From Acinetobacter pittii (GTDB lineage: Bacteria > Pseudomonadota > Gammaproteobacteria > Pseudomonadales > Moraxellaceae), in the NCBI RefSeq assembly GCF_034064985.1, contig NZ_CP139249.1, positions 3,472,001-3,536,000 on the forward strand: a stretch of 64,000 nucleotides of DNA, given 5' to 3'. This document shows positions 41,925-52,858 of this stretch, one piece after another. The notes under the pieces were generated by a model that saw only the letters and a list, made by a program, of their open reading frames with translations, made no database searches and was not told the origin of the DNA. The translations under genes and the position numbers were made by a program. Each line of letters opens with the position of its first letter. The first letter of the stretch is position 1.

Positions 41925-44774
41925 ATGGATACGAGTGTGCTACCGATAATTATCTTATTACCGTTAATATTAGGCACCACCCTTGTTTCATTGCTTCAAC
42001 GGTTCTCGCGTGGAGTAACGGCTTTAGGGGCAATTGGAGTCAGTTTAACCAGTTTCGGATTATTACTGACTCAAGCTAAAACTGTGCTTGGTGGTGCAAG
42101 CATTCAACAAAGCTGGGATTGGTTACCTCAATTAGGGATCAATCTGAGCTTCAGACTCGATGCTCTTGGTTTATTATTTTCTCTTCTTATTACCGGTATC
42201 GGTACACTCATTTATATATACGCCTATTATTATTTAGGCCCTAAAAACTCTTTAAGTAAACTTTATACATTACTCATGCTGTTTATGGCAGCAATGCTGG
42301 GAATTTCGCTCTCTAATAATCTTATTATTTTATTAGTCTTTTGGGAACTTACCAGTATTTCATCTTTCTTGTTAGTGGGTTATTGGAGTCATTATGAGGC
42401 TGCTCAACGTGGCTCTCGCATGGCACTCACGATTACAGGGATGGGTGGTTTAGCAATGCTAGGTGGATTTGTTCTATTAGGGCAAATCACCGGAACCTAT
42501 GAAATTAGTGAAATCATGGGCATGAAAGATGCGATCCAATCCCACACTCTTTTTCTTCCAATGTTATTGCTAATTTTACTTGGTGCATTTACGAAAAGTG
42601 CTCAGTTTCCATTCCATTTTTGGTTACCTAACGCAATGGCTGCACCGACGCCGGTGTCTGCTTACCTACACTCTGCGACCATGGTAAAAGCCGGGATTTT
42701 TCTACTTGCCCGCTTACTTCCAATTTTTATAGGCGCTGCGCTTTATCATAATATCGTTACATTTGTCGGCCTATTTACACTCTGTATGGCAGCATGTTTT
42801 GCCATTTTCAAAGAAGATTTAAAAGGACTGTTAGCCTATTCAACCATTAGTCATTTAGGGCTTATTGTTTGTTTACTCGGGATCGGTTCTCCTTTAGCAG
42901 TTGCTGCTGCTATTTTCCATATTATTAACCATGCAACATTTAAAGCAGCGCTGTTTATGCTTGCAGGGATTATTGATCATGAAACTGGCACACGTGATCT
43001 TCGAAAACTTAGTGGTATTTGGCAATTACTTCCTTTCACTGCCACACTCACCATGATCACCGCTGCCTCTATGGCAGGTGTACCACTCACCAATGGCTTT
43101 ATTTCAAAAGAGATGTTCTTTACCGAGCTATTGGCAAATCTTTCAGGTTCAACAGTTATCTTTGCCAGCATTATTGCAACTCTGGCGGGTATCTTCGCAG
43201 TAAGTTATTCAATTCGCTTAGTGCATGGTGTGTTCTTTGACGGTCCAATTGGTAAACAAGTTCCAAATAAAGACGCACATGAACCACCAATTGGTATGCG
43301 TGCTCCTGCTATTCTTCTTGCTGTGCTCTGTATTTTGGTCGGTGTTCTACCTTCTTTATTAGTAGAACCACTGGTCAATAGCGTAACGAGAGCAAGCTTA
43401 ATGCAACCAGAATTTGCAGGTACACACCTTGCAATTTGGCACGGATTTAACACTCCTCTGGTGATGAGTATTATTGCTTTGGTTGGCGGTACGCTCTTCT
43501 ATTTTGCTTTAGCAAAAGACGGCATGATTCGTAAAATTGACCTTGACCCACGTCTAGGCAGATTACAAGGTCGCATCTTATTTGATTTATTTTTAAAACA
43601 TCTGCTGCTTACAAGCCGAAAAATCAAACAAAAAACTGAAAATGGTTCATTACAAAGTTATTTGTTCTGGATCATTGCTTTTAGCATCATCATGGTCACC
43701 ATGCCTTTACTCAATCAAGGGTTGAGCACTGGTACACGTGAACTCACCCATGCCCCATGGATTGCTGTAGTTCTTTGGCTGACGTTGTTCTCAGGTTGCT
43801 GGATGATGCTCTGGTTCCACCATGAGCGTATTAAGGCAGTACTTATTAGTGGTGCTATTGGTCTAGTGGTAACGATGGTTTTCGTCACCATGTCAGCACC
43901 AGATTTAGCGCTGACTCAAATTACAGTAGATGTAGTAACCACTGTTCTCTTACTAATGAGCTTATCATTACTTCCACAGCTCACACCGTATGAATCTCGT
44001 CGCTCTAGACGTTTGAGAGATGCTGCCTTAGCAATTATTGGAGGTTTAGGAATTGGCTGGATTACTTGGCTCATTTTAACCCGTGATCATAATTCAATTT
44101 CTTGGTTCTTTGCCCAACAGTCTTTACCACTTGGCGGTGGCTCAAATATTGTAAATGTCATTTTAGTTGACTTCCGTGGTTTTGATACCTTTGGAGAAAT
44201 TACAGTATTAGGAATCGCTGCGATTGGCGCACTATGTTTAATGGATGGTATGCGTGTACACGGTACAACCATGACCCCAGGTCTTACCTACCGTTTTAAT
44301 CCATCTCCGCTTATGTTCCGTATTACGGCCTCTTGGGTATTACCTCTGGCGCTTGTCGTCAGTGTTTATATCTTTTTGCGAGGACATAACTATCCAGGCG
44401 GTGGCTTCATTGCCGGTCTAATCACCTCAATGGCGCTAATCATTCAATATATTGCACTAGGTCAAGATCAAGCAGAACAGCTGTTAAAAGCGAAGTCTGG
44501 CCGCCTTTACGAAGTCTGGATTGGCACAGGATTAACGATTGCAGGCCTGACTGGTATAGCAGCATGGTTCTGGTTACGTCCGTTCCTCACGAGTGCTCAT
44601 GTCTATGTTGAATTACCAATTCTAGGAAAACTACATCTAGCTTCAGCTGCAAGTTTTGACTTGGGTGTTTATATCACCGTTGTAGGCGCGACAATGTTGC
44701 TCATCTCTGTATTAGGCGACTCTCGTCATTCGAGTATGTCCGGTCCTGTACCACATCGGGAGGAATCATCATGA
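41925..44774 (+). CDS. mrpA: Mrp antiporter subunit A fused to subunit B
   Basis: A membrane protein of 949 residues. The first part is the NuoL-like MrpA core with conserved stretches LLVFWELTSISSFLLVGYW near 140 and GAFTKSAQFPFHFWLPNAM near 220, which hold the Glu and Lys residues of the proton path. The last 150 residues match MrpB (VYIFLRGHNYPGGGFIAGL), normally a separate gene. Such AB fusion is the PhaAB type (group 2 operons). The six-gene complex exchanges Na+ or K+ for protons at the inner membrane and supports growth at high pH or salt. Its stop overlaps mrpC by four bases. Confidence 0.94.
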   Translation: MDTSVLPIIILLPLILGTTLVSLLQRFSRGVTALGAIGVSLTSFGLLLTQAKTVLGGASIQQSWDWLPQLGINLSFRLDALGLLFSLLITGIGTLIYIYAYYYLGPKNSLSKLYTLLMLFMAAMLGISLSNNLIILLVFWELTSISSFLLVGYWSHYEAAQRGSRMALTITGMGGLAMLGGFVLLGQITGTYEISEIMGMKDAIQSHTLFLPMLLLILLGAFTKSAQFPFHFWLPNAMAAPTPVSAYLHSATMVKAGIFLLARLLPIFIGAALYHNIVTFVGLFTLCMAACFAIFKEDLKGLLAYSTISHLGLIVCLLGIGSPLAVAAAIFHIINHATFKAALFMLAGIIDHETGTRDLRKLSGIWQLLPFTATLTMITAASMAGVPLTNGFISKEMFFTELLANLSGSTVIFASIIATLAGIFAVSYSIRLVHGVFFDGPIGKQVPNKDAHEPPIGMRAPAILLAVLCILVGVLPSLLVEPLVNSVTRASLMQPEFAGTHLAIWHGFNTPLVMSIIALVGGTLFYFALAKDGMIRKIDLDPRLGRLQGRILFDLFLKHLLLTSRKIKQKTENGSLQSYLFWIIAFSIIMVTMPLLNQGLSTGTRELTHAPWIAVVLWLTLFSGCWMMLWFHHERIKAVLISGAIGLVVTMVFVTMSAPDLALTQITVDVVTTVLLLMSLSLLPQLTPYESRRSRRLRDAALAIIGGLGIGWITWLILTRDHNSISWFFAQQSLPLGGGSNIVNVILVDFRGFDTFGEITVLGIAAIGALCLMDGMRVHGTTMTPGLTYRFNPSPLMFRITASWVLPLALVVSVYIFLRGHNYPGGGFIAGLITSMALIIQYIALGQDQAEQLLKAKSGRLYEVWIGTGLTIAGLTGIAAWFWLRPFLTSAHVYVELPILGKLHLASAASFDLGVYITVVGATMLLISVLGDSRHSSMSGPVPHREESS

Positions 44775-45139
44775 TCAGTTTAGAATTCTTACTGGCTTCT
44801 GCTATTGGTTTACTTGTTGCCACAGGTATTTATCTGATTTTACGTGCTCGTACTTTCCCTGTTGTGCTCGGATTGGCTGTAATCGGTTATGCAGTAAACC
44901 TATTTTTATTTGCTATGGGTCGATTACAAATCAGCTCACCGGCAATTTTAACTGAAACGACAAAAATAACCGATCCACTCCCTCAAGCGTTGGTGTTAAC
45001 CGCCATCGTGATCGGTTTTGCAACTACAGCGTTTATTGTACAACTTGCGCTACGTAGCCGTTATGAATCAGGTAGTGATCATGTTGATGCTAAAGAAGAT
45101 GCTTCCCCAACATACGACCCACGTGAGGATGAGCCGTGA
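44771..45139 (+). CDS. mrpC: Mrp antiporter subunit C
   Basis: A small subunit of 122 residues, homologous to NuoK, with three membrane helices (about 5-22, 30-48, 78-98) and the typical VVLGLAVIGYAVNLFLFAMGR stretch (shortened here). It begins inside the mrpA stop and overlaps mrpD by four bases, so translation is coupled along the operon. It is part of the hydrophobic core that joins MrpA to MrpD. Confidence 0.93.
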   Translation: MISLEFLLASAIGLLVATGIYLILRARTFPVVLGLAVIGYAVNLFLFAMGRLQISSPAILTETTKITDPLPQALVLTAIVIGFATTAFIVQLALRSRYESGSDHVDAKEDASPTYDPREDEP

Positions 45140-46950
45140 TGTTTGATTTTTTATCTTTTTGGCAACAACACACGCCTATTTTTAGCATTCTCATCCCAGC
45201 ATTTACTGCTTTTATTTTATTACTGTTAGGCAACCCTGGGGCAGGTGCTTTAAAAGATGACTGGCGCCAACCTTGGCGTCGTGGCATTAGCCTTATCTCA
45301 GCAATTGCCGGATTAATTACCGCTATTGTTTATCTTAGTTACGCCAGCACGGGGCAAATTACTGTTTACCAATTAAGCGAATGGTCAGCGCCATTTGGTA
45401 TTGTGCTTGTACTCGATCGTCTTTCTGCTTTTATGCTGGCACTGACTTATGCATTAGCAGTACCAGTTTTATGGTATGCAAGTGATAACTGGGATACGCG
45501 TGGTCGCTATTTCCATGCCATGGTACATTTTCTATTAATGGGGATCTGTGGGGCATTTCTAACAGGCGACTTATTTAACCTTTTCGTCTTTTTTGAAATT
45601 CTGCTAATGGCTTCGTATGTGTTGCTCTTACATGGACAAGGCAAACCTCGTTTTCAGCTTGGCGTTCACTATGTCATTATCAATCTTTTAGCCTCTGCCC
45701 TCTTCTTAATTGGACTTGGTATGATTTATGGCAGCGTGGGTAGCCTCAATATGGCGGATGTCTCACGTCTTATACCGACACTTGAAGCAGATCAACACAA
45801 ATTAGCAGTCGCGGGTTCCTTACTGCTCTTTGTTGTTTTCGGTATTAAAGCAGCAATGCTTCCTGTCGGTTTTTGGCTACCAAAAACCTATGCCGTTGCA
45901 AGTACGCCTGTAGCTGCAATTTTCACCATCATGACTAAAGTCGGGATCTATTCTATTTTACGTGTAAATGGAACAGTATTTGACGATGCGCTTAGTCAAG
46001 AAATCTTAAAAAGCTGGTTATTGCCTATTGGCTTAATTACTTCACTCTATGGTGTGATTGCCGCAATTGGGGCAGATCGTTTACGACGCTTTGTCGGCTT
46101 TATGGTCCTTTCTTCAATTGGTACCTTGCTCACAGCAATCGCCATGTCTAATACACAGGCATGGTCTGGGGCTTTATATTACTTAGTACATAGTACATTG
46201 ATCGGAGCAGCTTTTTATCTATTCTGTGGATGGATCACTTCACAACGTGGAGATTTTAAAGATCATTTAAAAGTTGCCCCAAGAATCAAACAAGAAAAAG
46301 CGGCTATGCTGACTTATTTCTTGATTGCGATGATGTTGGCTGGATTACCACCTTTTAGTGGTTTTCTTGGAAAAGTATTCATTTTACAAGCGACAGTTGA
46401 AGCTAGCTATCAAGGCTGGATTATTGCTGTTGTGCTTGTTGTAAGCCTATTAAGTATTATTGCTCTTACACGTGTTGGTTTTATCTTATTCTGGCGCGCC
46501 TCTCCTCCAGAGGAAGACCCAATCCACCCTGCTTATATTCTTTATCGTGCTTTACCGGAACGCGCACCACCACGTAACGATCAAGTCATCTATCTATTAC
46601 TGGCTGGTTTAATCGCTTATGTTGTCTTTGCTGCACCCATTCAGCATTACACATTAAGCACCGCAGAACAGATCCAAGACCATGCACTTTACCAACACTC
46701 TATTCTTAAAGTGGATAAAAACGGCGAAGTGATCAGTGTGCAGCCATATGACCCAGCTTACTTACCAGAAACTAAGTACGGCGGTGAAGTTGAAGATCAT
46801 AATGCTTATCTTGTTCCAAATATTATTTCGAAAGATACGTTCAATGGCGAACATATTTCTGAATATAAACAACGGCAAATTCAGCAACAGGACAAACTCC
46901 AAACACCTACCATTGTTGATGAAAGTCAATTGAAACCTATGGAGCCATAA
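45136..46950 (+). CDS. mrpD: Mrp antiporter subunit D
   Basis: The 604-residue NuoM/NuoN-like subunit with about fourteen membrane helices. Conserved are LFNLFVFFEILLMASYVLLL near 150, which carries the key Glu, and FGIKAAMLPVGFWLPKTYA near 240 with the key Lys. The C-terminal 90 residues form a long polar tail (from about 515) ending in a Gln-rich stretch, longer than in many MrpD proteins. It overlaps mrpC by four bases and is followed two bases later by mrpE. Confidence 0.94.
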   Translation: MMFDFLSFWQQHTPIFSILIPAFTAFILLLLGNPGAGALKDDWRQPWRRGISLISAIAGLITAIVYLSYASTGQITVYQLSEWSAPFGIVLVLDRLSAFMLALTYALAVPVLWYASDNWDTRGRYFHAMVHFLLMGICGAFLTGDLFNLFVFFEILLMASYVLLLHGQGKPRFQLGVHYVIINLLASALFLIGLGMIYGSVGSLNMADVSRLIPTLEADQHKLAVAGSLLLFVVFGIKAAMLPVGFWLPKTYAVASTPVAAIFTIMTKVGIYSILRVNGTVFDDALSQEILKSWLLPIGLITSLYGVIAAIGADRLRRFVGFMVLSSIGTLLTAIAMSNTQAWSGALYYLVHSTLIGAAFYLFCGWITSQRGDFKDHLKVAPRIKQEKAAMLTYFLIAMMLAGLPPFSGFLGKVFILQATVEASYQGWIIAVVLVVSLLSIIALTRVGFILFWRASPPEEDPIHPAYILYRALPERAPPRNDQVIYLLLAGLIAYVVFAAPIQHYTLSTAEQIQDHALYQHSILKVDKNGEVISVQPYDPAYLPETKYGGEVEDHNAYLVPNIISKDTFNGEHISEYKQRQIQQQDKLQTPTIVDESQLKPMEP

Positions 46951-46952
46951 CA

Positions 46953-47480
46953 ATGCAGTTATCTCATTTGCTTGAACGCTGGTTTCCACATCCATTTGTT
47001 TCGGTTCTCATCATTTTATTTTGGTTGATGCTGGCGCATAGTCTTGATGCGAGTGATCTTTTGACTGCAATGCTTTTGGGCTTAATCATCCCTCGTTTAG
47101 TCAAACCGTTTATTACCCGCACACCGCATATTCACTGGAAACCTGCGGTTAAACTATGTTTTGTGGTTCTTTGGGATATTATTATTTCTAACTTTAAGGT
47201 CGCAAAACTTGTTTTGGGACCTACTAAAAAATTACACCCTAAATGGTATCGTGTACCTTTAGAGACAGAACATGAGCAGGTCAACACCTTACTGGCAATG
47301 ATCATTACCACAACACCAGGTACGGTTTCTGCGGGCATTGATCAGGAACGTGGGGATATTCTGGTTCATGCGTTGAGCACGGATGATACCGAATCTGATA
47401 TTCAAGACATCAAACAACGTTATGAAATTCCTCTTATGGAAATTTTTGATGTGAAAAGTAAAACGGAGGCAAGTGCATGA
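46953..47480 (+). CDS. mrpE: Mrp antiporter subunit E
   Basis: A 175-residue protein with the MrpE pattern: two N-terminal membrane helices, then WDIIISNFKVAKLVLGP near residue 70 and the C-terminal cytoplasmic domain with MIITTTPGTVSAGIDQERGDILVH (shown in part). MrpE has no NADH-dehydrogenase counterpart and is needed for assembly of the complex. Overlaps mrpF by four bases. Confidence 0.93.
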   Translation: MQLSHLLERWFPHPFVSVLIILFWLMLAHSLDASDLLTAMLLGLIIPRLVKPFITRTPHIHWKPAVKLCFVVLWDIIISNFKVAKLVLGPTKKLHPKWYRVPLETEHEQVNTLLAMIITTTPGTVSAGIDQERGDILVHALSTDDTESDIQDIKQRYEIPLMEIFDVKSKTEASA

Positions 47481-47752
47481 CAATCCTACCCTATGCTTTA
47501 GGTATTAGCTTGATTGCCATTACAATCTCGATGCTACTTTGCCTTTTTAGACTGGTTATGGGGCCTTCAATTGTAGACCGCCTTTTAGCGCTCGATACAC
47601 TTTTCCTCAATGCAACTTGCCTCATTGTTGTGTTAGGCATTTATTGGATAACGACTTCTCTATTCGAAGGAGCACTGCTGGTTGCAATGCTAGGTTTCGT
47701 ATCTACAGCCGCCTTAGCACGTTACTTCACAACTGGTCATGTTATCGATTAA
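47477..47752 (+). CDS. mrpF: Mrp antiporter subunit F
   Basis: A 91-residue protein with three membrane helices and the conserved LVMGPSIVDRLLALDTL motif (near residues 27-43), whose Asp is important in the complex. The 12-base gap before mrpG contains AAGGAGAGG, a strong ribosome site. Confidence 0.92.
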   Translation: MTILPYALGISLIAITISMLLCLFRLVMGPSIVDRLLALDTLFLNATCLIVVLGIYWITTSLFEGALLVAMLGFVSTAALARYFTTGHVID

Positions 47753-47764
47753 GGAGAGGTCAAA

Positions 47765-48169
47765 ATGCAATTTACAATGGAAATTATTGTTTCGGTCTTT
47801 CTGGTTTTTGGTGCTTTCTTCATGTTAGTTGGCTCAATCGGTATGGTCCGTTTACCCGACTTATTCATGCGCTTACATGCGCCAACTAAGTCGAGTACGC
47901 TCGGCTTAGGAAGCTTCCTGATTGCTTCCATGATCTTTTTTGCTTTCCAAGGTCGTTTCGGTTTTGCCGAGCTACTCATTACCCTTTTAGCTTTCATTAC
48001 CGCACCAGTTTCGGCTAATTTGATTGCTCAAGCTGCGCTACATTTACGTTTACGCTCACTGAGTGGTGAAGTACCTGAAGCCATTGAACGTCCTCTACCT
48101 TGGGACCGTTACAAAATTGGTCAACGCTTTTCACAAAACAAACCGCCAATGGAACCTCCTAAAGAATAA
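47765..48169 (+). CDS. mrpG: Mrp antiporter subunit G
   Basis: A 134-residue last subunit of the operon, with three membrane helices and the family motif GMVRLPDLFMRLHAPTKSS near residues 25-45. A polar tail follows the third helix. It is preceded by a very good ribosome site (AAGGAGAGG), so it may be made at a higher rate than the overlapped subunits. A strong terminator follows. Confidence 0.93.
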   Translation: MQFTMEIIVSVFLVFGAFFMLVGSIGMVRLPDLFMRLHAPTKSSTLGLGSFLIASMIFFAFQGRFGFAELLITLLAFITAPVSANLIAQAALHLRLRSLSGEVPEAIERPLPWDRYKIGQRFSQNKPPMEPPKE

Positions 48170-48183
48170 AAAATTAAGCCAAT

Positions 48184-48211
48184 AAAAAAGCCACCCGAAG
48201 GTGGCTTTTTT
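48184..48211. terminator. Bidirectional terminator between mrpG and rbfA
   Basis: A run, GCCACC-CGAA-GGTGGC, T run: a strong stem with a GNRA-like loop serving the mrp operon on the plus strand and rbfA on the minus strand. Confidence 0.93.
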
Positions 48212-48226
48212 ATTTTTGAGTTTTAA

Positions 48227-48628
48227 TTACTCTTGGTCATCTGACTTACGTTCTGGTAAATCTTGTACCGCTTTTTCGATTAGACCAAACATATAGTTAC
48301 CATATGCATTCGTCTTATCGTAATGGAAACGTAAGCGAGGCGTAATACGAGTCTTAATGCGACGGCTCAATTCATGACGCAAGAAACCAGAAGCTTTATT
48401 TAATACATCTAAAGTTTCTTTATTTGCTGCTTCACTTTGCTCATCGCCTAGTTCACGTCCCATAACGGTGACATAAACTTCAGCATAACCCATATCTGCA
48501 CTGACTTTCACCGCAGAGATGGTCACTAGACCACCTAAGCGAGGATCTTTAAGCTCTTGACGGATTAGCTCAGACAACTCACGTTGTACTGAATCCGCCA
48601 TGCGCTTTAAGCGTTGGCTACCCGCCAT
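48227..48628 (-). CDS. rbfA: Ribosome-binding factor A
   Basis: RbfA is a small KH-like protein that binds immature 30S subunits and helps 5'-end maturation of 16S rRNA, especially in the cold. The 133 residues show the family start RLKRMADSVQRELSELIRQE and the block DPRLGGLVTISAVKVSADMG. Its ATG overlaps the infB stop by one base, so it is coupled to infB at the end of the rimP-nusA-infB-rbfA operon. Confidence 0.95.
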   Translation of the reverse strand: MAGSQRLKRMADSVQRELSELIRQELKDPRLGGLVTISAVKVSADMGYAEVYVTVMGRELGDEQSEAANKETLDVLNKASGFLRHELSRRIKTRITPRLRFHYDKTNAYGNYMFGLIEKAVQDLPERKSDDQE

Positions 48629-51327
48629 TAAAGACTCCGTTTAATCAATTGAACATCATACACTTCGATCTTATCTTGTGGTTTGATATCTTTATAACCT
48701 TTCACCGCAAGGCCACATTCCATACCGGCACGAACTTCATCAACAACGTCTTTATAACGACGAAGAGATTCAAGCTCACCTTGGAAAATTACAACATCAT
48801 CACGTAATACGCGAATCGGTTTATTACGATGTAATGTGCCTTCAAGTACCATACAGCCTGCTGCTGCACCAAACTTACTTGAGTGGAATACTTCACGTAC
48901 TTCCGCAACACCCAAGATTGTTTCACGATGTTCAGGAGCAAGTTTACCGCTCATGGCATCTTTCACATCATCAATTAATTCATAAATGATGCTGTAGTAA
49001 CGAATATCGATACCGTCTTGATCACTTCGCTGACGAGCAGTCGTATCGGCACGAACGTTAAAGCCTAACAATACCGCTTCTGAAGATTCAGCAAGAATCA
49101 CATCAGACTCAGTAATCGCACCAACACCTGAGCTAATTACACGAACTTTTACTTCGTCAGTAGATAATTCATGTAGAGCAGCATTCAATGCTTCTAAAGT
49201 ACCACGTACGTCTGTTTTCAAAACAACGTTCACTGTAGGAACATCTTTTTTGCCCATTGATGACATGATATTTTCAAGGCGCATAGCACTTTGACGATCA
49301 ATACGTTTTTGACGCTCACGGTCAGCACGAGCATCGGCAACTTCACGCGCTTTCTTCTCGTCATTTACAACAAGAACTTCATCACCTGCCATTGGAGCAT
49401 CTGGAAGACCCAGAATTTCTACTGGAATAGATGGTCCTGCTGATTTAATCGGCTTACCGTTTTCATCAGACATTGCACGGACACGACCATAAGATGAACC
49501 TGCAAGAACAAGGTCACCAATGTTTAATGTACCGTTTTGAACAAGAATCGAAGTTACTGCACCACGGCCTTTATCTACACGTGCTTCAATAACAACACCT
49601 TGCGCAGCACCTTCAGCAGATGCTTTTAATTCCATCAATTCTGATTGAATAAGAATTAAATCAAGGAGTTCATCAATACCTTGTCCGCTGTGTGCAGAAA
49701 CTTTAGCAATCGGAACATCACCACCCCATTCTTCTGGAACGATTTGTTTCGTTGTTAATTCATTTAACACACGGTCTGGATCAGCAGATTCTTTATCCAT
49801 TTTGTTGATTGCAACAATAATTGGAGTACCTGCTGCACGAGCATGGTCAATTGCTTCTGCAGTTTGTGGCATTACACCGTCATCTGCAGCAACAACTAAT
49901 ACAACGATATCTGTTGCTTTAGCACCACGTGCACGCATTGAAGTAAATGCCGCATGTCCCGGTGTATCAAGGAATGTAATAATTCCTTTGTCTGTTTCAA
50001 CGTGATATGCACCAATATGCTGGGTAATACCACCTGCTTCACCAGCCGCCACTTTCGAACGACGGATACGGTCAAGTAATGATGTTTTACCATGGTCAAC
50101 GTGACCCATAATGGTAACAACTGGCGGACGAGTTGTTTGCTCACCACGAGCTTCTTCAGCTGCTTCAAGCAAGTTATCTTCCGCTTGTGTATCAGAAACT
50201 AAAACAGGGTTGTGGCCCATTTCTTCTACAACAAGTGCCGCTGTGTCTTGATCAATAGCTTGATCTTGATTAACCAATTCACCCATTTTCATAAGTGTCT
50301 TGATAACTTCACGTACTTTAATCGCCATTTTTTGAGCAAGATCGGCAACAACAATGCTTGAGCCGATTTCTACATCATAAACTTGCTTTTTAACTGGCTT
50401 TTCAAATCCATGCTTATTCGCTTGGCTTGATTTTAAACCACGTTTGTTATGGTTAACAAAGCTTTGCTCTTCTTGACCACGACGACCACCTTTCTTCCCA
50501 GCACGTGGGTTAGTGGTTGCGCCACCGCGTTTAATTTCACGGTCTTCTTGCTTAAATGAATCTTCATAAGCTTGGCCAACCAGACCTGAAGCAAGTGGAG
50601 AATCATCAATCACACGAATTGTCGTAGTAGCATCGTCATTTGAATACTTAGATGCCATTTTGCGCATTTGTTCAAGTGTACGTTGCTGAGCTTCTTCAGC
50701 CGCTTTACGACGTGCAGCTTCTTCAGTTGCTTTTAACTGAGCTGACTGCTCTTCACGAGCTCTTTTCTGTTCTGGAGTTTCAGCAGGTTTTGGTGCAGGT
50801 TTTACTGTGCCACCACCACGCTTTTTCACTACAACAGCAGCTTTTGGAGCTGTCTGTGCAGCACTATCTTGTTGATGAGCAGCACGCATCGCATCTAAAG
50901 TTGCTTTTGCTTTTTGCTCTGTTTGAAGACGCGCTTTTTGCTCGGCAGTTTCACGCGTTTGCTGTTCTACACGTGCTTTCGCTTCTGCTTCTGCACGTGC
51001 TTTAGCTTCTGCTGCAATTTGTTCAGGGTTTGGTTTAGCAAAAACCTGTTTTTTACGTACTTCTACGTTAATTGTTTTTGCTTTACCTGAAGTACTTGCA
51101 ACTTTAGCGGTACTGGTTGTTTTACGTTTCAACGCAATTTTTCCTGTGTTACCACTTTCCTGACCATGAACTTTTTTCAAATGATTGACCAAAGTATCCT
51201 GTTGTTCAGTGGTAATAATGTCGTCTGCTGTACGTTGAGGCAAACCTGCTTCACGAGCCTGTTCTAGGAGCTTCTCAACAGGACGTCCTACACTGAGAGC
51301 TAACTCTTTAATCGACTTGTCCGTCAT
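48628..51327 (-). CDS. infB: Translation initiation factor IF-2
   Basis: IF-2 brings fMet-tRNA to the 30S subunit and hydrolyses GTP on 50S joining. The 899 residues comprise an N-terminal IF2_N domain (about 1-50), a long charged Ala/Lys/Glu/Gln-rich linker (about 60-240), then the G domain with [19 protein letters not shown] near 405, the DTPGH switch and the NKMD box, and the C-terminal domains. The ribosome site AGGAGAT is optimal. Operon with nusA, ten bases upstream. The two initiator tRNA genes nearby supply its ligand. Confidence 0.98.
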   Translation of the reverse strand: MTDKSIKELALSVGRPVEKLLEQAREAGLPQRTADDIITTEQQDTLVNHLKKVHGQESGNTGKIALKRKTTSTAKVASTSGKAKTINVEVRKKQVFAKPNPEQIAAEAKARAEAEAKARVEQQTRETAEQKARLQTEQKAKATLDAMRAAHQQDSAAQTAPKAAVVVKKRGGGTVKPAPKPAETPEQKRAREEQSAQLKATEEAARRKAAEEAQQRTLEQMRKMASKYSNDDATTTIRVIDDSPLASGLVGQAYEDSFKQEDREIKRGGATTNPRAGKKGGRRGQEEQSFVNHNKRGLKSSQANKHGFEKPVKKQVYDVEIGSSIVVADLAQKMAIKVREVIKTLMKMGELVNQDQAIDQDTAALVVEEMGHNPVLVSDTQAEDNLLEAAEEARGEQTTRPPVVTIMGHVDHGKTSLLDRIRRSKVAAGEAGGITQHIGAYHVETDKGIITFLDTPGHAAFTSMRARGAKATDIVVLVVAADDGVMPQTAEAIDHARAAGTPIIVAINKMDKESADPDRVLNELTTKQIVPEEWGGDVPIAKVSAHSGQGIDELLDLILIQSELMELKASAEGAAQGVVIEARVDKGRGAVTSILVQNGTLNIGDLVLAGSSYGRVRAMSDENGKPIKSAGPSIPVEILGLPDAPMAGDEVLVVNDEKKAREVADARADRERQKRIDRQSAMRLENIMSSMGKKDVPTVNVVLKTDVRGTLEALNAALHELSTDEVKVRVISSGVGAITESDVILAESSEAVLLGFNVRADTTARQRSDQDGIDIRYYSIIYELIDDVKDAMSGKLAPEHRETILGVAEVREVFHSSKFGAAAGCMVLEGTLHRNKPIRVLRDDVVIFQGELESLRRYKDVVDEVRAGMECGLAVKGYKDIKPQDKIEVYDVQLIKRSL

Positions 51328-51337
51328 ATTTCATCTC

Positions 51338-52822
51338 CTAGTTAAACCATGATTCGCGAGCTTTCATGATCAATTGACCTGCTTTTTCATGACCAAGACC
51401 TTCAATATCAGAGATATCGTCAGTAGCCTGATCTGCCAAATCGTCGACAGTAATAATACCGCGAGCGGCAAGCGAGTAAGCGATCTCAGAAGTCATGCCT
51501 TCCATAGTGAGAAGGTCTGCGCTCGGTTCTTGAATATTTTCTTGCTGTTTCAAAGCATCAGTAAGGGCTGCTTCTTTTGCACGACTTTGCAATAACTCAA
51601 CCAATTCAGCATCAAGCTCAATTTCGTCAAAAGTCTCAGCAGGAACATAAGCAATCTCTTCTAAAGAAGTGAAGCCCATTTCCACCAATGCCATTGCTAA
51701 ATCTTCTTCAATATCGAGACGTGATACAAACATATCAAGATATTGCTGAGCTTCATTTTGCTGACGAGCACGATACTCTTCTTCAAGCATCATGTCGAGT
51801 TTGTAGCCAGTTAAATCAGAAGCTAAACGAACGTTTTGACCTTGAGAGCCAATCGCGCGAGCTAATTGATCGCTGGTTGCAAAAATAATGTCGGCACTTC
51901 TTGCATCTTCATCAAGCACGATGCCTGAAACATCAGCTGGTTCTAATGCGCTAGCAATGTATTGAGCCGGATCATCAGACCAGACCACTACATCAATACG
52001 TTCACCATTTAACTCTTGTTGTACAGCTTGAATACGCGTACCACGCATACCAATACATGCACCTACAGGGTCAATACGGTGATCATTTGTTTTCACTGCA
52101 ATTTTAGCACGAACGCCCGGTTGACGTGCCGCTGCTTTAATTTCAATGATTTCTTCAGAAATTTCAGGAATTTCTTTTTTCATTAAAGCGATTAACATTT
52201 CAGGCTTAGCGCGTGATAACAACAACTGAGCGCCACGACCTTCACGGTTAACATTATATAAAATAGCGTTTACACGTTGTTTTGGACGAAGAATTTCTTT
52301 TGGAATCATCTCTTCGCGTGCAAGATAAGCTTCTGCGTTGTCGCCTAAGTCGATAATGAAGCCATCTTTGGTTTGTTTTTTCACTTCGCCGTAAATTAAC
52401 TCACCAACTTTAGACTCGTATGCATCAGCAACTAAAGCACGCTCAGCTTCACGAATTTTTTGTACGATAACTTGCTTGGCAATTTGTGCAGCGATACGAC
52501 CAAACTCAATAGATTCTACTTCGAGTTCACGTACGTCACCAATTGACCATTTAGCTGGATCAACGTCAGAAATTGCATCTTGGCAAGCTGGCATTTCATG
52601 ATCTTCATCTGCAACCACAGTCCATTGACGGAACGTACGGTAATCACCAGTTTTACGATCAATTTCTACACGAAGCTGAGCTTCTTCAGCATGCGTACCT
52701 TCGTAAAATCTTTTCTTCGTTGCAGCAACTAGAGCTTGTTCTAAAGCCTCGAAGATCGCTTCACGACTAACACCTTTTTCATTACTAACCGTTTCAACAA
52801 CGGTAAGAATTTCGCGGCCCAT
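51338..52822 (-). CDS. nusA: Transcription termination/antitermination factor NusA
   Basis: NusA binds RNA polymerase and modulates pausing, termination and antitermination. The 494 residues show the NusA N-terminal domain (about 1-130), S1 domain (about 135-200, VKKQTKDGFIIDLGDNAEA), two KH domains (about 230-345, PVGACIGMRGTRIQAV and RAIGSQGQNVRLAS) and two C-terminal acidic repeats that in E. coli contact the alpha subunit. It follows rimP in the operon. Confidence 0.97.
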   Translation of the reverse strand: MGREILTVVETVSNEKGVSREAIFEALEQALVAATKKRFYEGTHAEEAQLRVEIDRKTGDYRTFRQWTVVADEDHEMPACQDAISDVDPAKWSIGDVRELEVESIEFGRIAAQIAKQVIVQKIREAERALVADAYESKVGELIYGEVKKQTKDGFIIDLGDNAEAYLAREEMIPKEILRPKQRVNAILYNVNREGRGAQLLLSRAKPEMLIALMKKEIPEISEEIIEIKAAARQPGVRAKIAVKTNDHRIDPVGACIGMRGTRIQAVQQELNGERIDVVVWSDDPAQYIASALEPADVSGIVLDEDARSADIIFATSDQLARAIGSQGQNVRLASDLTGYKLDMMLEEEYRARQQNEAQQYLDMFVSRLDIEEDLAMALVEMGFTSLEEIAYVPAETFDEIELDAELVELLQSRAKEAALTDALKQQENIQEPSADLLTMEGMTSEIAYSLAARGIITVDDLADQATDDISDIEGLGHEKAGQLIMKARESWFN

Positions 52823-52858
52823 AAGTCACCTACCGATTTCTTATAAAATTTAATAAAT

